Origin: VRUE01 sp963788975
Lineage (GTDB): Bacteria; Actinomycetota; Thermoleophilia; Solirubrobacterales; 70-9
Direction: 5' to 3'
Assembly: GCA_963788975.1 (NCBI GenBank)
Contig: CAWBIJ010000004.1
Span: 992,001 to 1,056,000 of the forward strand
DNA: 64,000 nucleotides
The position numbers were made by a program, and so were the translations under genes. The notes beneath the pieces are model-generated. The model searched no databases. It was not told the DNA's origin and worked only from the letters and a program-made list of their open reading frames with translations. This document shows positions 16,017-24,389 of the stretch, piece after piece (position 1 is the stretch's first letter; every line of letters starts with the position of its first letter).

Positions 16017-16259
16017 TCAAGGGATGGCGATCTCCCGGACCCGGACCGCGGTGGTGCGGACGGAGACGAAGCGCGGCAGCAGCGACAGGGCCGCATCCTC
16101 GTCCGCCGCGTCGACGCACCACCAGAGGCGGTGGTCCTCGCTGAGACAGGTGGACATCGCGGGCCGCCGACGCAGTGGACTGGGGAAGCCCTGCCATGCG
16201 GCGAAGGCCGCCTCGCAGTCGGCGGCCTCATGGCGGTGCTCTAGTAGGAAAGTGGCCAT
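16017..16259 (-). CDS. Small conserved protein, function unknown
   Basis: 80 residues, start ATG 16259 with GGAG about 6 nt upstream. MATFLLEHRHEAADCEAAFA, then SEDHRLWWCVDAADEDAAL and LPRFVSVRTTAVRVREI, reads as a ferredoxin-like alpha-beta fold protein like small DUF4242-type domains. That is only a guess from pattern. It is 75 bp upstream of the MmpL stop but in the same direction, so it lies downstream of the transporter and may be in its operon. Confidence 0.6.
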   Translation of the reverse strand: MATFLLEHRHEAADCEAAFAAWQGFPSPLRRRPAMSTCLSEDHRLWWCVDAADEDAALSLLPRFVSVRTTAVRVREIAIP

Positions 16260-16334
16260 CTCGGCTCCATTTTGGGTGGGCCGTCCGTTCCCGGCGCCCG
16301 CGGGTGGCGGGCGCCGGGACGGAACGGTCGGGGA

Positions 16335-18545
16335 CTAGGCGCGGGCGGGCTCGGCCTCGAGGACAGGCTCGCTCTCAGGCCTCTTGACCTTGGGCAGCCA
16401 GCCGAGCCGGCGTGGCAGCCACCAGTTGCGATCGCCGAGCAGTGACATCGTCGACGGCAACAGCACTCCGCGGACGATCGTCGCGTCGAGCAGGACCGCG
16501 ACCGCCAGGCCGACGCCCATCTGCTTCATTTCGAGGCTGGCGATGGTGGCGAACATCGCGAACACTCCCACCATCACCACCGCTGCCGTGGTGATCACGC
16601 CGGCGGTGCTCTTGATCCCCTCGGAGACCGCTTCCTCGGTGCTCATCCCACCGTCGAAGAGCTCCCGGACCCGGGTCAGGATCAGGACGTGGTAGTCCAT
16701 CGAGAGCCCGAAGAGGATCACGAACAGGAACAGCGGCAGCCAGGCCGTGATCGCTCCGTTCGACTCGAAGCCGAGCAGCGACTCGCCGTGACCGTGCTGG
16801 AACACCCAGACCAGAACTCCGTAGGCGGCGCCCACCGAGAGCAGGTTGAGGGCGATCGCCTTGATCGGGATGACGATCGAGCGGAAGGTGACCAGCAGCA
16901 GCAGGAACGCCGCCAGGATCACGAACCCGAACACGTACGGCAGGTGTGACGTCATCGTGTCGTTGAAGTCCTTGATCCCGGCTGTGGTGCCGGTCACGCT
17001 GGCCTCGACTCCACTTACCTCGCCGACGGTCGACGGGACGATCTCGCCCCGCAGCTCACTGAGCGCGTCGTTGGAGACCCGGTCGGTGCCGTTGCCGACG
17101 ATCGGGATCGAGATCGACGCCACCGTCCTGTCCGGGCTGACCTCGACCAGGGGCGGGCCCTCGAAGAGGCCCGGGTGCGCCGCGGTCTGCTCACCGAGTC
17201 GGTCGATTGCACCTTGCACCTGCGGCGCGGTGACGTCGGTCGCCTCGACGACCACATCGGCGGGCAGGCTCTCCGAGGGGAACTTCTCCTGGATCCTGTC
17301 GTAGGTCTGCATCACCTCGAGGTCCCGTGAGTAGGACTCGACGCCCGACAGCGAGGTGTTGATTCCCAGCGTCGGAACCGCCAGGGCGAGCAGGAAGCCG
17401 GCGCTGAGCACTGCCGAGAGCAGCGGACGGCGCAGGACCCGGTCGATCACACGCGACCAGATGCCGATCCCGCCCATCCGGCGCTTGAAACGCCCGATCA
17501 GCGGGACCCGTCCCCGGTCGATCCTGTCGCCGAGTGCTGAGAGCACCGCCGGCAGGACCGTGAGCGAACCGATGACCGCCACGGCGACGACCAGGATCGT
17601 CCCGGTTGCAAAGGCGGCGAAGTTGGAGACCCCGCCGAAGTACATCCCGGCCATCGCGACCATCACGGTCAGGCCGGAGATCATCACGGCCCGGCCCGAG
17701 GTCGCGGCCGCGATCTCCAGCGCCGCCTCGTTGCTGCGGCCGCGGGCGCGCTCGTCGCGCATCCTGCGGATGTAGAACAGCGAGTAGTCGACGCCGACGG
17801 CGAGGCCGATCAGCATCACCACATGCGCCACCGCGGGGTTGATCGGGCTGAGCTGGCTGACCGGCCCGAGCAGGCCCATCGTCGCCACGATCGAGGAGAT
17901 CGCGAGCAGCAGCGGCACGCCAGCGGCGACCAGCGCCCCGAAGGCGAAGAGCAGGATCAGCAGCGTGAACGGCAGCGAGGTCATCCCCGCCTTGCCGATG
18001 TCCGCGTTCTCCTTCTCCATCACCGCATTGTTGGCGCTGGCGTCGCCGAACTCGCCGATCCACAGCGCGGGATTGGCCTTCTGGGCGGCCTCAACCGAGG
18101 CGAGCGGCCCGTCGACGAGCGCTTTGGCCTCTTCCGCGTCCCCCGGGATCTCGTAATTGACCAGGGCAGAGCTGCGGTCGGCGGAGATCTGCCCCGCCTG
18201 GCCGGCTTCGTAGGGACTCCGCACCGCGGCGACGCCCTCGGTGGCCCGCAGGCGGGCGACCACGTCGGCGACGCCGGCGCGGAAGCCGGCGTCACTGGCA
18301 CTGCCGGGCTCTCCCTGGACCAGGACCATGCCCTCTGACTTTTCGGGGAAGGCCTCGAACGCGGCCTTCTGGGCGTGGCCGGACTCGCCGACCCCGGAAT
18401 CCTGCGGTTCGACGTTCTGAGTGCCGATCGACTTGCCGGCCATGAAGAGGCCGACCACGATGACGAGCCATCCGACGATGGCCGTCTTGCGGTGCCGGGC
18501 GCTCCAACGACCGGCACGGGCTGCGATGTTGCGTGGGGCTTGCAT
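16335..18545 (-). CDS. MMPL/RND-family transporter
   Basis: 736 residues from ATG 18545, with GGAGGAG 5-8 nt upstream. An open frame continues to 18872 but lacks coding features. The first membrane segment (KTAIVGWLVIVVGLFMAG) precedes a large extracytoplasmic loop, then five to six segments containing GLAVGVDYSLFYIRRMRDE, the RND proton-relay motif with DY. The second half repeats the pattern, with a loop (about 370-530) and GLSMDYHVLILTRVRELFDGG. This is the two-fold symmetry of MmpL proteins, which export lipids or drugs. It is divergent from an AAA-LuxR regulator gene at 18685, which probably controls it. Confidence 0.93.
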   Translation of the reverse strand: MQAPRNIAARAGRWSARHRKTAIVGWLVIVVGLFMAGKSIGTQNVEPQDSGVGESGHAQKAAFEAFPEKSEGMVLVQGEPGSASDAGFRAGVADVVARLRATEGVAAVRSPYEAGQAGQISADRSSALVNYEIPGDAEEAKALVDGPLASVEAAQKANPALWIGEFGDASANNAVMEKENADIGKAGMTSLPFTLLILLFAFGALVAAGVPLLLAISSIVATMGLLGPVSQLSPINPAVAHVVMLIGLAVGVDYSLFYIRRMRDERARGRSNEAALEIAAATSGRAVMISGLTVMVAMAGMYFGGVSNFAAFATGTILVVAVAVIGSLTVLPAVLSALGDRIDRGRVPLIGRFKRRMGGIGIWSRVIDRVLRRPLLSAVLSAGFLLALAVPTLGINTSLSGVESYSRDLEVMQTYDRIQEKFPSESLPADVVVEATDVTAPQVQGAIDRLGEQTAAHPGLFEGPPLVEVSPDRTVASISIPIVGNGTDRVSNDALSELRGEIVPSTVGEVSGVEASVTGTTAGIKDFNDTMTSHLPYVFGFVILAAFLLLLVTFRSIVIPIKAIALNLLSVGAAYGVLVWVFQHGHGESLLGFESNGAITAWLPLFLFVILFGLSMDYHVLILTRVRELFDGGMSTEEAVSEGIKSTAGVITTAAVVMVGVFAMFATIASLEMKQMGVGLAVAVLLDATIVRGVLLPSTMSLLGDRNWWLPRRLGWLPKVKRPESEPVLEAEPARA

Positions 18546-18684
18546 GGGCTCTCCTCCGTTGTGGGTGAATTGCATGCCGCCAGACTCGCCGCGAAGGGCG
18601 TTTCGAACATCGGGGAGACCCCCTGAACCAACCCCCTGAAAACGGCTCTCAGGGTTCGGTTCGTGCCTGGGCAAACCCGGGTCT

Positions 18685-20421
18685 ATGCTGGATCGCGTCG
18701 TGACAGCCTCGGCACAGACGGTTGGGCGGGCGCCTGAGCTCGAACAACTGGACCTGATGCTCGGCGAGCTGGACGGCGCGGCGCCAGCCTGCCTGGCAGT
18801 GGAGGGCGAGCCGGGAATCGGCAAGACCCACCTGCTCTCGGAGCTGCGGCGGCGCGCCGACGGCCAGGGCATGCTCGTCCTCGCCGGGACCGGAGCCGAG
18901 TTCGAGCGCGATCTCCCCTTCGGCGTCTGGACCGACGCGCTGGATGCCTACGTCGCTTCCCGTGACCCCGACGAGCTGCCCACCGCGGTGAGCGACGAGC
19001 TCGGCGGGGTGCTCCCCTCGCTGGCCGGCCTGGCCGAGCCGCCACCGGTCGACGAGCGCTACCGGACCCACCGCGCGGTCCGCGCCCTGCTCGAGCGGAT
19101 CGCCGCCGAGCAGGCGCTGGTCCTTGTCCTCGACGACCTGCACTGGGCCGACCAGGCGTCGCTGGAGCTGATCGCCTCGCTGCTAAAGCGACCCCCTTCG
19201 GCGCCCGTGCTGCTCGCGGTCGGCTACCGGACGGGCCAGGTCTCCCCGCAGCTCCTCGTGGCGCTGGCCGAGCCGCTGGTGCGGTTGCTGGAGCTGGTGC
19301 CGCTCGGCGAAGAGGAAGTCGGCGAGTTGCTGGGCGAGCGGGTGGAAGCGAGGCAGCGTGCCGCAATCCACGGTGAGAGCGGCGGCAACCCCCTCTACAC
19401 GCTGCAGTTGGCGCGGGTGAGCGAGCTTCCCGCGCGCAGCTCCTCGGGCGATCGGGTCGCCGGAGAGGCCGGCGTGCCGAGCCTCGTCGCGGCGGCCCTG
19501 ATCGAGGAGGTGCAGGAGCTGGAGCCCGACGCCCGGAACCTGCTGGAGGCCGCCTCGGTGGCGGGCGACCCGTTCGCGCCAGAGCTTGCCTTCGCGATCG
19601 CGGAGATCGAGACCGGAGCCGGCCACGACGCGCTCGACGAGCTGCTGCCGTCCGGGCTGGTGCACGCCACCGACGTGCCGCGCCAGTTCGGCTTCCGTCA
19701 CCCGCTGGTGCGCCGCGCGGTCTACGAGTCAACCAAGGGCGGCTGGCGGCTGGGAGCGCACGCGCGTGCCGCGGCGGCTCTCGATGACGCCGGGGCGTCG
19801 GCGTTGGCCCGGGCCCACCACGTCGAGCAGTCGGCGACCCACGGAGATCGCGAGGCAGCCTCAGTCCTGATCGCGGCGGCCCAGGCGAGCGCGAGCCGGG
19901 CGCCCTCCGCCGCCGTCCGCTGGTACGACGCCGCCCTGCGGCTGCTCCCCGACGACGACGGCCAGGCGAGGCTGGGCGCTCTCGTCATGCAGGCGCAGGC
20001 GCTGCGCGCGATCGGCGACCGGGGGCGTTGCCGCGCGGTCCTGCTGGAAGCCCTCGATCTGGTCCCGCCCGAAGCGGCGGCGATGCGCGTCGCCCTGACC
20101 GCCGCCTGCGCTTTCTGCGAGGACGCGCTCGGGCGCCACACTCAGGCAAGGGGGCGCCTCGAGCAGGCGCTGGTCGAGCTCCCCGATGGCCACTCGCCCG
20201 AGCGTGTCGACGTCCTGCTCAACCTCGCCGGCGGCGCCTTCTTCACCAACGAGCTGGAGCGCATGCGCGAAAAGCGCGGCGCAAGCCACCGAGGAGGCGA
20301 GCTCGCTCGGCGACGCCGGGCTCGACCTCGCCGCCGCGGCGATGCTCGGGCACGCCAACGTGCTGCTGGGGCGGATCGAGGAGGCGGCCGAGAACGTCGA
20401 CAAGGCGGCGACCCTCATTGA
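18685..20421 (+). CDS. AAA ATPase-LuxR regulator, N-terminal part (frameshifted)
   Basis: The gene begins at ATG 18685 (or GTG 18700). Walker A is GEPGIGKTHLL near residue 47 and Walker B LVLVLDDLHWAD near 150, followed by sensor and winged-helix-like regions and a helical TPR-type part. This is the architecture of large LuxR (LAL/MalT-like) regulators. At about 20270-20273 homology leaves this frame: after ELERMRE the sensible protein continues in the next frame as SAAQATEEASSLGDAG. The run AAAA there looks one A too long. Residues encoded from about 20275 to 20421 are therefore probably not real. It is divergent from the MmpL transporter. Confidence 0.8.
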   Translation: MLDRVVTASAQTVGRAPELEQLDLMLGELDGAAPACLAVEGEPGIGKTHLLSELRRRADGQGMLVLAGTGAEFERDLPFGVWTDALDAYVASRDPDELPTAVSDELGGVLPSLAGLAEPPPVDERYRTHRAVRALLERIAAEQALVLVLDDLHWADQASLELIASLLKRPPSAPVLLAVGYRTGQVSPQLLVALAEPLVRLLELVPLGEEEVGELLGERVEARQRAAIHGESGGNPLYTLQLARVSELPARSSSGDRVAGEAGVPSLVAAALIEEVQELEPDARNLLEAASVAGDPFAPELAFAIAEIETGAGHDALDELLPSGLVHATDVPRQFGFRHPLVRRAVYESTKGGWRLGAHARAAAALDDAGASALARAHHVEQSATHGDREAASVLIAAAQASASRAPSAAVRWYDAALRLLPDDDGQARLGALVMQAQALRAIGDRGRCRAVLLEALDLVPPEAAAMRVALTAACAFCEDALGRHTQARGRLEQALVELPDGHSPERVDVLLNLAGGAFFTNELERMREKRGASHRGGELARRRRARPRRRGDARARQRAAGADRGGGRERRQGGDPH

Positions 20422-21574
20422 CGACCTCTCGGATGGTGAGCTGGCGGCCAAGGTGGACGCGATCAACCGGCTCGGCTGGGCCGAGTTCTACCTCGAGCGC
20501 TTCGAGCGCTCGATCGCCCACCTGCGGCGCGGGGTCGCGGTCTCGCGCGCGACCGGACAGAGCCAGTTCATCCCCTACATGCAGCAGGGCTGGGCGCTGA
20601 GCGAGATGACGCTTGGGAATCGCGCGGTGGCCGACGAGCTGAGCGAGAACGCGATCGAGTCGGCGCAGCTGATGAACATCGAGTATGTCCTCGGCGCGGC
20701 GCTCTGCAGCCGCGGCGGCACGGCGCTGATGAGCGGCGACCTCGAGACCGTCATCCGGGCCGCGAAGCAGGCGCTGCCGATGCTCGCGCAGCTCGAGGGG
20801 AGCCACGTCCTGGGGCTCGCCGGGGGCGGGCTCGCCGCGGCGAGCGTCGAGGCCGGCGACCTCGGCGCCGACATCGACACCTACTTCACCGCCGCGGGCG
20901 GGCCGGAGATGCCGATGGTGACGGCGAACTTCCGGGTCCAGTTCCAGGAGGTGATGACCCGGGGCTGGCTTGCCGCCGGCGAGCTCGCGCAAGCCGAAGA
21001 GTGCGCCGCGCGGTCGGAGGCCGAGGCCGAGAAGCTCAGCCTGCCGGTTGCCCTGGCGATGGGCCGCCGGGCGCGTGCCGGGATCCTGCTGGCCATGGGG
21101 AAAGCAGAGGCGGCGGCAGAGCTGGCGCTGGCCTCGGCGCAGGGAGCGGCGGCGGCCGGGGCGCGGATCGAGGCCGCGCGGTCACGGCTGCTGGCAGGCC
21201 GGGCGCTGGCCGAGGCGGGCGATCGCGACGCGGCCCTGCGAGCGCTGCGCGAAGCGGAGCCCGAGCTGGAGGCCTGCGCCGCGGAGCGTCCCCGCGAAGA
21301 GGTACGGCGCGAGCTGCGACGGCTCGGGGCGCGGATCGAGCCGCGCGGCCCGGCCGCGGACGGCGACGGGCTGGCCTCCCTCTCGAAACGAGAGCGCGAG
21401 GTCGGCGACCTCGTCACCGAACGCAAGACGAACAAGCAGATCGCGGCCGAGCTCTTCCTCAGCGAGAAGACCGTGGAATCCCACCTGCGAAACATCTTCT
21501 TCAAGCTCGGCGTCTCCTCGCGGGTCGAGGTGGCGCGATCGATCGAGCGCGAGGCTGCCAATCTTTCCGATTGA
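20273..21574 (+). CDS. AAA ATPase-LuxR regulator, C-terminal part with LuxR HTH
   Basis: This is the continuation of the regulator at 18685 in the +1 frame. Alpha-helical repeat sequence (DAGLDLAAAAMLGHANVLLG, FYLERFERSIAHLRRGV) leads to a C-terminal LuxR/GerE helix-turn-helix: LSKREREVGDLVTERKTNKQ, IAAELFLSEKTVESHLRNI, FFKLGVSSRVEVARSIE. The helical part likely senses a ligand or partner and the HTH binds DNA. Joined with the upstream part, the full protein would be about 960 residues, normal for LAL regulators. It has no credible independent start or ribosome site near 20273, supporting one broken gene rather than two. Confidence 0.75.
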   Translation, partial: SAAQATEEASSLGDAGLDLAAAAMLGHANVLLGRIEEAAENVDKAATLIDDLSDGELAAKVDAINRLGWAEFYLERFERSIAHLRRGVAVSRATGQSQFIPYMQQGWALSEMTLGNRAVADELSENAIESAQLMNIEYVLGAALCSRGGTALMSGDLETVIRAAKQALPMLAQLEGSHVLGLAGGGLAAASVEAGDLGADIDTYFTAAGGPEMPMVTANFRVQFQEVMTRGWLAAGELAQAEECAARSEAEAEKLSLPVALAMGRRARAGILLAMGKAEAAAELALASAQGAAAAGARIEAARSRLLAGRALAEAGDRDAALRALREAEPELEACAAERPREEVRRELRRLGARIEPRGPAADGDGLASLSKREREVGDLVTERKTNKQIAAELFLSEKTVESHLRNIFFKLGVSSRVEVARSIEREAANLSD

Positions 21575-21589
21575 TACCTGACAGGTATC
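21573..21589. promoter_or_regulatory. 17-bp perfect palindrome at the end of the LuxR gene
   Basis: GATACCTG-A-CAGGTATC is an 8+8 bp inverted repeat with one central base, overlapping the regulator's TGA stop. ACCTG...CAGGT half-sites recall lux-box style operators. As RNA it would form only a 6-bp stem. A second dyad, GCCCGGT-GAC-ACCGGGC at 21648-21664, lies downstream and is a better terminator candidate for these convergent genes. Confidence 0.35.
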
Positions 21590-21647
21590 GCCCTGCCTCC
21601 GCGGCGAGAGCGACTCCTGCGTCGTCCTTCAGACTTTGCCCTGCTTG

Positions 21648-21664
21648 GCCCGGTGACACCGGGC
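21648..21664. terminator. 7-bp hairpin between convergent genes
   Basis: GCCCGGT, GAC loop, ACCGGGC. It lies between the LuxR stop (21574) and the LapA-domain stop (21739). There is no T-run, and GC-rich actinobacterial terminators often lack one. Confidence 0.35.
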
Positions 21665-21738
21665 TCGCCCGGGCTGGCCTCTGGGCGTGGCTGACAGTGG
21701 GGTCGTGATTGGAGTGGGCGACGATGCCCGGGGCTTCG

Positions 21739-21981
21739 TCAGGTCCCGTCGCGACGGCGCGCGTCGCGGCGGTGGCGGCGGATGACCGGGGCGACGTAGC
21801 CGATCAGCGCCCCGACCGCGATGGCCGCCAGCAACGTCACGACAAGGGGGGCGTCGATCGTGACGAAGAGGACGTCGACCCTGACCTGCTGGGAGTTCTG
21901 CAGGGCGACGATCAGGGCGAGGGCGATGAGGATGCCGACGACCCAAATACGCCAGTTGGTTTGCTTGCTGCCCTCGGTCAT
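21739..21981 (-). CDS. LapA-domain (DUF1049) small membrane protein
   Basis: 80 residues. It has two membrane segments, IWVVGILIALALIVALQN and LVVTLLAAIAVGALIGYVAP, separated by SQQVRVDVLFVTIDA, the exact layout of LapA/DUF1049 proteins. It ends in a basic cytoplasmic tail (RRHRRDARRRDG). In Gram-negatives LapA assists LPS regulation, but in actinobacteria the role is unknown. It is transcribed towards the LuxR regulator. Confidence 0.85.
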   Translation of the reverse strand: MTEGSKQTNWRIWVVGILIALALIVALQNSQQVRVDVLFVTIDAPLVVTLLAAIAVGALIGYVAPVIRRHRRDARRRDGT

Positions 21982-22009
21982 GGTTATGAGCCCACGCTAC
22001 CGTTAGTCG

Positions 22010-22936
22010 ATGGCGCGCTCTACGTCGTGGCCGTCCATCTCTTATGAAGAATGGAGCGAGACCTGCGACACGCTGCACGCGCACACCCAAGCGCTTGGCA
22101 AGATCGCGGCGGTGCTGGCGCCGCCGGAACCGCAGCTCCAGCACGCCGCGCTGCGGCTGGCCGCGCGCGGCTGGGAAACGGCGCCGCTGCCAGCCCCCGA
22201 CGGCTCGGGCGCGCTGGTCGTCGCCCTCGACCTGCACACCCATGAGGCGGTAGTCGAGCACAGCGACGGGCGAGTGTGGAGGATCGCTCTGACCCCCGAC
22301 CGGCCGGTGGGGATAGTGACGCGTGAGCTGCTGGAGGCAGTTGGCGATCTCGCCGGGCTGGTCGAGATCGATGCGACTCCGCAGGAGGTGCCGTGGAGCA
22401 CGCCGCTTGACGAGGACGAGGAGCACGCCAGCTACGACCCCGCACCGGTCTCCTCCTACCTCGCCGCGGCGACCCAGGCCGCCCTCGTCCTGGCCGCCTT
22501 CCGGGCGCCTTTCCGCGGTCGCTCTACCCCGGTCAACGCCTGGTGGGGCTCCTTCGATCTCGCGGTAAACCTCTACTCCGGGCGCTCCGCCGATCCCCCC
22601 TCCCCTGACTTCATCATGCGCAACTCGATGGATGCAGAGGAGGTAGCCGTGGGCTGGTGGCCGGGCGACGTCAAATACGGCAAGGCTGCGTTTTACGCCT
22701 ATGCGCATCCCGCCCCGCCGAAATTCGCGGACGCGGAGCTCGAGCCCGCCGCCGCGCACTGGCATGAGGCGCTTGGGCTCTATGTCCTCGACTGGGACGA
22801 CGTGTGCGCGAGCGAGAATCCCCACGCCTTCGCGCTCGCGTTCGCTCGTTCGGCCTTCCAACACGCCTGTGCCACCTGCGGCTGGGACGAGGATCTCGCC
22901 GCGAGCGCAGAGGGAACGCCGCCACCGGTGGCGTAG
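22010..22936 (+). CDS. DUF5996 family protein
   Basis: 308 residues. The YEEWSETCDTLHAHTQALGKIA opening and the block FDLAVNLYSGRSADPPSPDF-IMRNSMDAEEVAVGWWPGD match the DUF5996 family, which is widespread in actinobacteria and has no assigned function. It is soluble with no signal peptide. It is followed by a GNAT gene at 22958 and a cupin at 23431 with short gaps, so the three probably form one transcript. It is divergent from the LapA-domain gene (28 bp between starts). Confidence 0.8.
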   Translation: MARSTSWPSISYEEWSETCDTLHAHTQALGKIAAVLAPPEPQLQHAALRLAARGWETAPLPAPDGSGALVVALDLHTHEAVVEHSDGRVWRIALTPDRPVGIVTRELLEAVGDLAGLVEIDATPQEVPWSTPLDEDEEHASYDPAPVSSYLAAATQAALVLAAFRAPFRGRSTPVNAWWGSFDLAVNLYSGRSADPPSPDFIMRNSMDAEEVAVGWWPGDVKYGKAAFYAYAHPAPPKFADAELEPAAAHWHEALGLYVLDWDDVCASENPHAFALAFARSAFQHACATCGWDEDLAASAEGTPPPVA

Positions 22937-22957
22937 CCTGGCGCAGGCCAGTTACCC

Positions 22958-23425
22958 ATGAGACCAGAGGTGACCATTCGCCGCGCGACCGTCGCCGACG
23001 CCGACGACATCGGGCGCCTCCTGCACGACTTCAACACCGAGTTCTCTGAACCGACTCCCGGTGCTGCGGTGCTGACCGAGCGGGCGGCCGCGTTGATCGA
23101 GGACGGAACCCTGACCTTCCTGCTGGCCGGCGACGGCCCGGACGGAATCGTCCAAATGCGCTACCTGCTCTCTATATGGAGCGGTGAGCTCGACGCCTAC
23201 CTTGAGGAGCTATACGTAGTCCCCGAGTTACGCGGCAAAGGCATCGGCCGGGTGCTGCTGGAGGCCGCGATAGAAACGGCCCGCGGCGCCGGCGCCACCC
23301 ACATGGACCTCAACACCGGCGAGACCGACACCGCGGCCCGGGCGCTCTACGAGAGCACCGGCTTCACCAACCGCGAAGGCAGCGAGGACGGCCCCTCGAT
23401 GCTTTACTACGAGCGGGAACTCTGA
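22958..23425 (+). CDS. GNAT-family N-acetyltransferase
   Basis: 155 residues. VTIRRATVADADDIGRLLHDF is the usual GNAT opening. The acetyl-CoA pyrophosphate loop is ELRGKGIGRVLLEAAI, and the family C-terminal motif is DTAARALYESTGFTNREG. The acceptor is not predictable. It is 21 bp after DUF5996 and 5 bp before the cupin gene. Confidence 0.9.
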   Translation: MRPEVTIRRATVADADDIGRLLHDFNTEFSEPTPGAAVLTERAAALIEDGTLTFLLAGDGPDGIVQMRYLLSIWSGELDAYLEELYVVPELRGKGIGRVLLEAAIETARGAGATHMDLNTGETDTAARALYESTGFTNREGSEDGPSMLYYEREL

Positions 23426-23430
23426 CGCCG

Positions 23431-23817
23431 ATGAAGAGCTGGGACCTGAGAAACATCGAGGCGGACTCGCACGAGCCGCAGATCCTCTCCTCCGCAGACG
23501 ACGCCCGGGCGGTCGTGCTGCATCTTCCTTCGGGCGAGCAGATGCAGGAGCACGAGGTCCACGAGCGAGCCAGGATCGTGGTGATCGACGGCGAGGTCGA
23601 GGTCAGCACGCCCGAGGGCGAGAGCGTGTCCGCCGGCAGCGGTCACCTATTCGAGTTCGCGCCCGGCGAGCGGCGCACGATCGTCGCCAGCTCGGACGCC
23701 CGTCTCCTGCTGCTCCTCAGCCCGTGGCCCGGCGACGGTCACCCCGGCGCGATGACGCTCGAGCAGAAGGAGAGCGTGCGCGAGCGGGCAGCCGAACGCG
23801 CCGATAGCGATAAGTAG
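23431..23817 (+). CDS. Cupin-fold protein
   Basis: 128 residues. The pattern VVLHLPSGEQMQEHEVHERA-RIVVIDGEVEV ... GSGHLFEFAPGERRTIVASS is a single cupin barrel. The metal-binding motif is partly conserved (EHEVHERA). The C-terminal QKESVRERAAERADSDK is helical. It is probably an enzyme or sensor subunit, the last gene of the DUF5996-GNAT-cupin transcript. It converges with the CBS gene (11 bp gap). Confidence 0.82.
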   Translation: MKSWDLRNIEADSHEPQILSSADDARAVVLHLPSGEQMQEHEVHERARIVVIDGEVEVSTPEGESVSAGSGHLFEFAPGERRTIVASSDARLLLLLSPWPGDGHPGAMTLEQKESVRERAAERADSDK

Positions 23818-23828
23818 CGGGGTCTGGG

Positions 23829-24257
23829 CTACCGGCTCATCGCCGAGGGCGGCACGATCGTTCCCCGCTCCTCGTCTGGCCGGCCGAAAACGATGTCGGC
23901 GAGGGAGATCATGCCGACCACCTTGCCCGCCAGGCAAACAGGGAGGTGCTGGACTTCATGCTCGCGCATTCGCGAGGTGGCCGCCTCAACGTCCTCCTCG
24001 GGTGCACAGGTGACCGGATCCATCGTGGCGACGTCGCGGACGAAGACCGCGCGGGGCTCCCGCCCCTCGGCCAGAACTCGGACGACGATGTCACGCTCGG
24101 TCAGGATGCCTACGCACCCTTCGCCCTCGCGATCGAGGACCAGAACGCCGCCTACTCCGCTGCTCCGCATCTGCTGGGCCGCTTCGACCAGCGAGGTGTC
24201 GGGGCGAACAGGCGAGACGTCGGTACTCATGCACTCACGGACAGTGATCGTTCCCAC
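23829..24257 (-). CDS. Two-CBS-domain protein
   Basis: 142 residues with two CBS modules: TVRECMSTDVSPVRPDTSLVEAAQQMRSSG at about 4-60 and FVRDVATMDPVTCAPEEDVE-AATSRMREHEVQHLPV at about 72-128. CBS pairs bind adenosine nucleotides. Stand-alone proteins like this are thought to sense energy status. No fused catalytic domain is present. Confidence 0.9.
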   Translation of the reverse strand: MGTITVRECMSTDVSPVRPDTSLVEAAQQMRSSGVGGVLVLDREGEGCVGILTERDIVVRVLAEGREPRAVFVRDVATMDPVTCAPEEDVEAATSRMREHEVQHLPVCLAGKVVGMISLADIVFGRPDEERGTIVPPSAMSR

Positions 24258-24389
24258 TCGTCTCTCCTTGGGTCGGCCTCACCTGTGCGCTACCCGCTCC
24301 TCGTCGTACAAAAACGGTCGGGGATGTCGCTCCTCTGCGGCGCGGCCGGCGCCCAGGCCTTCCGATCATTTTGACCGCGGGGCGGGTAG

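Noticed and set aside
14534..16231. 565-codon minus-strand open frame opposite the GCS2 gene
   Set aside because: Antisense of a clear enzyme gene, no family similarity.
18546..18872. N-terminal extension of the MmpL gene
   Set aside because: Low-complexity Ser/Arg/Pro sequence; the ATG at 18545 has a strong ribosome site and the normal family start.
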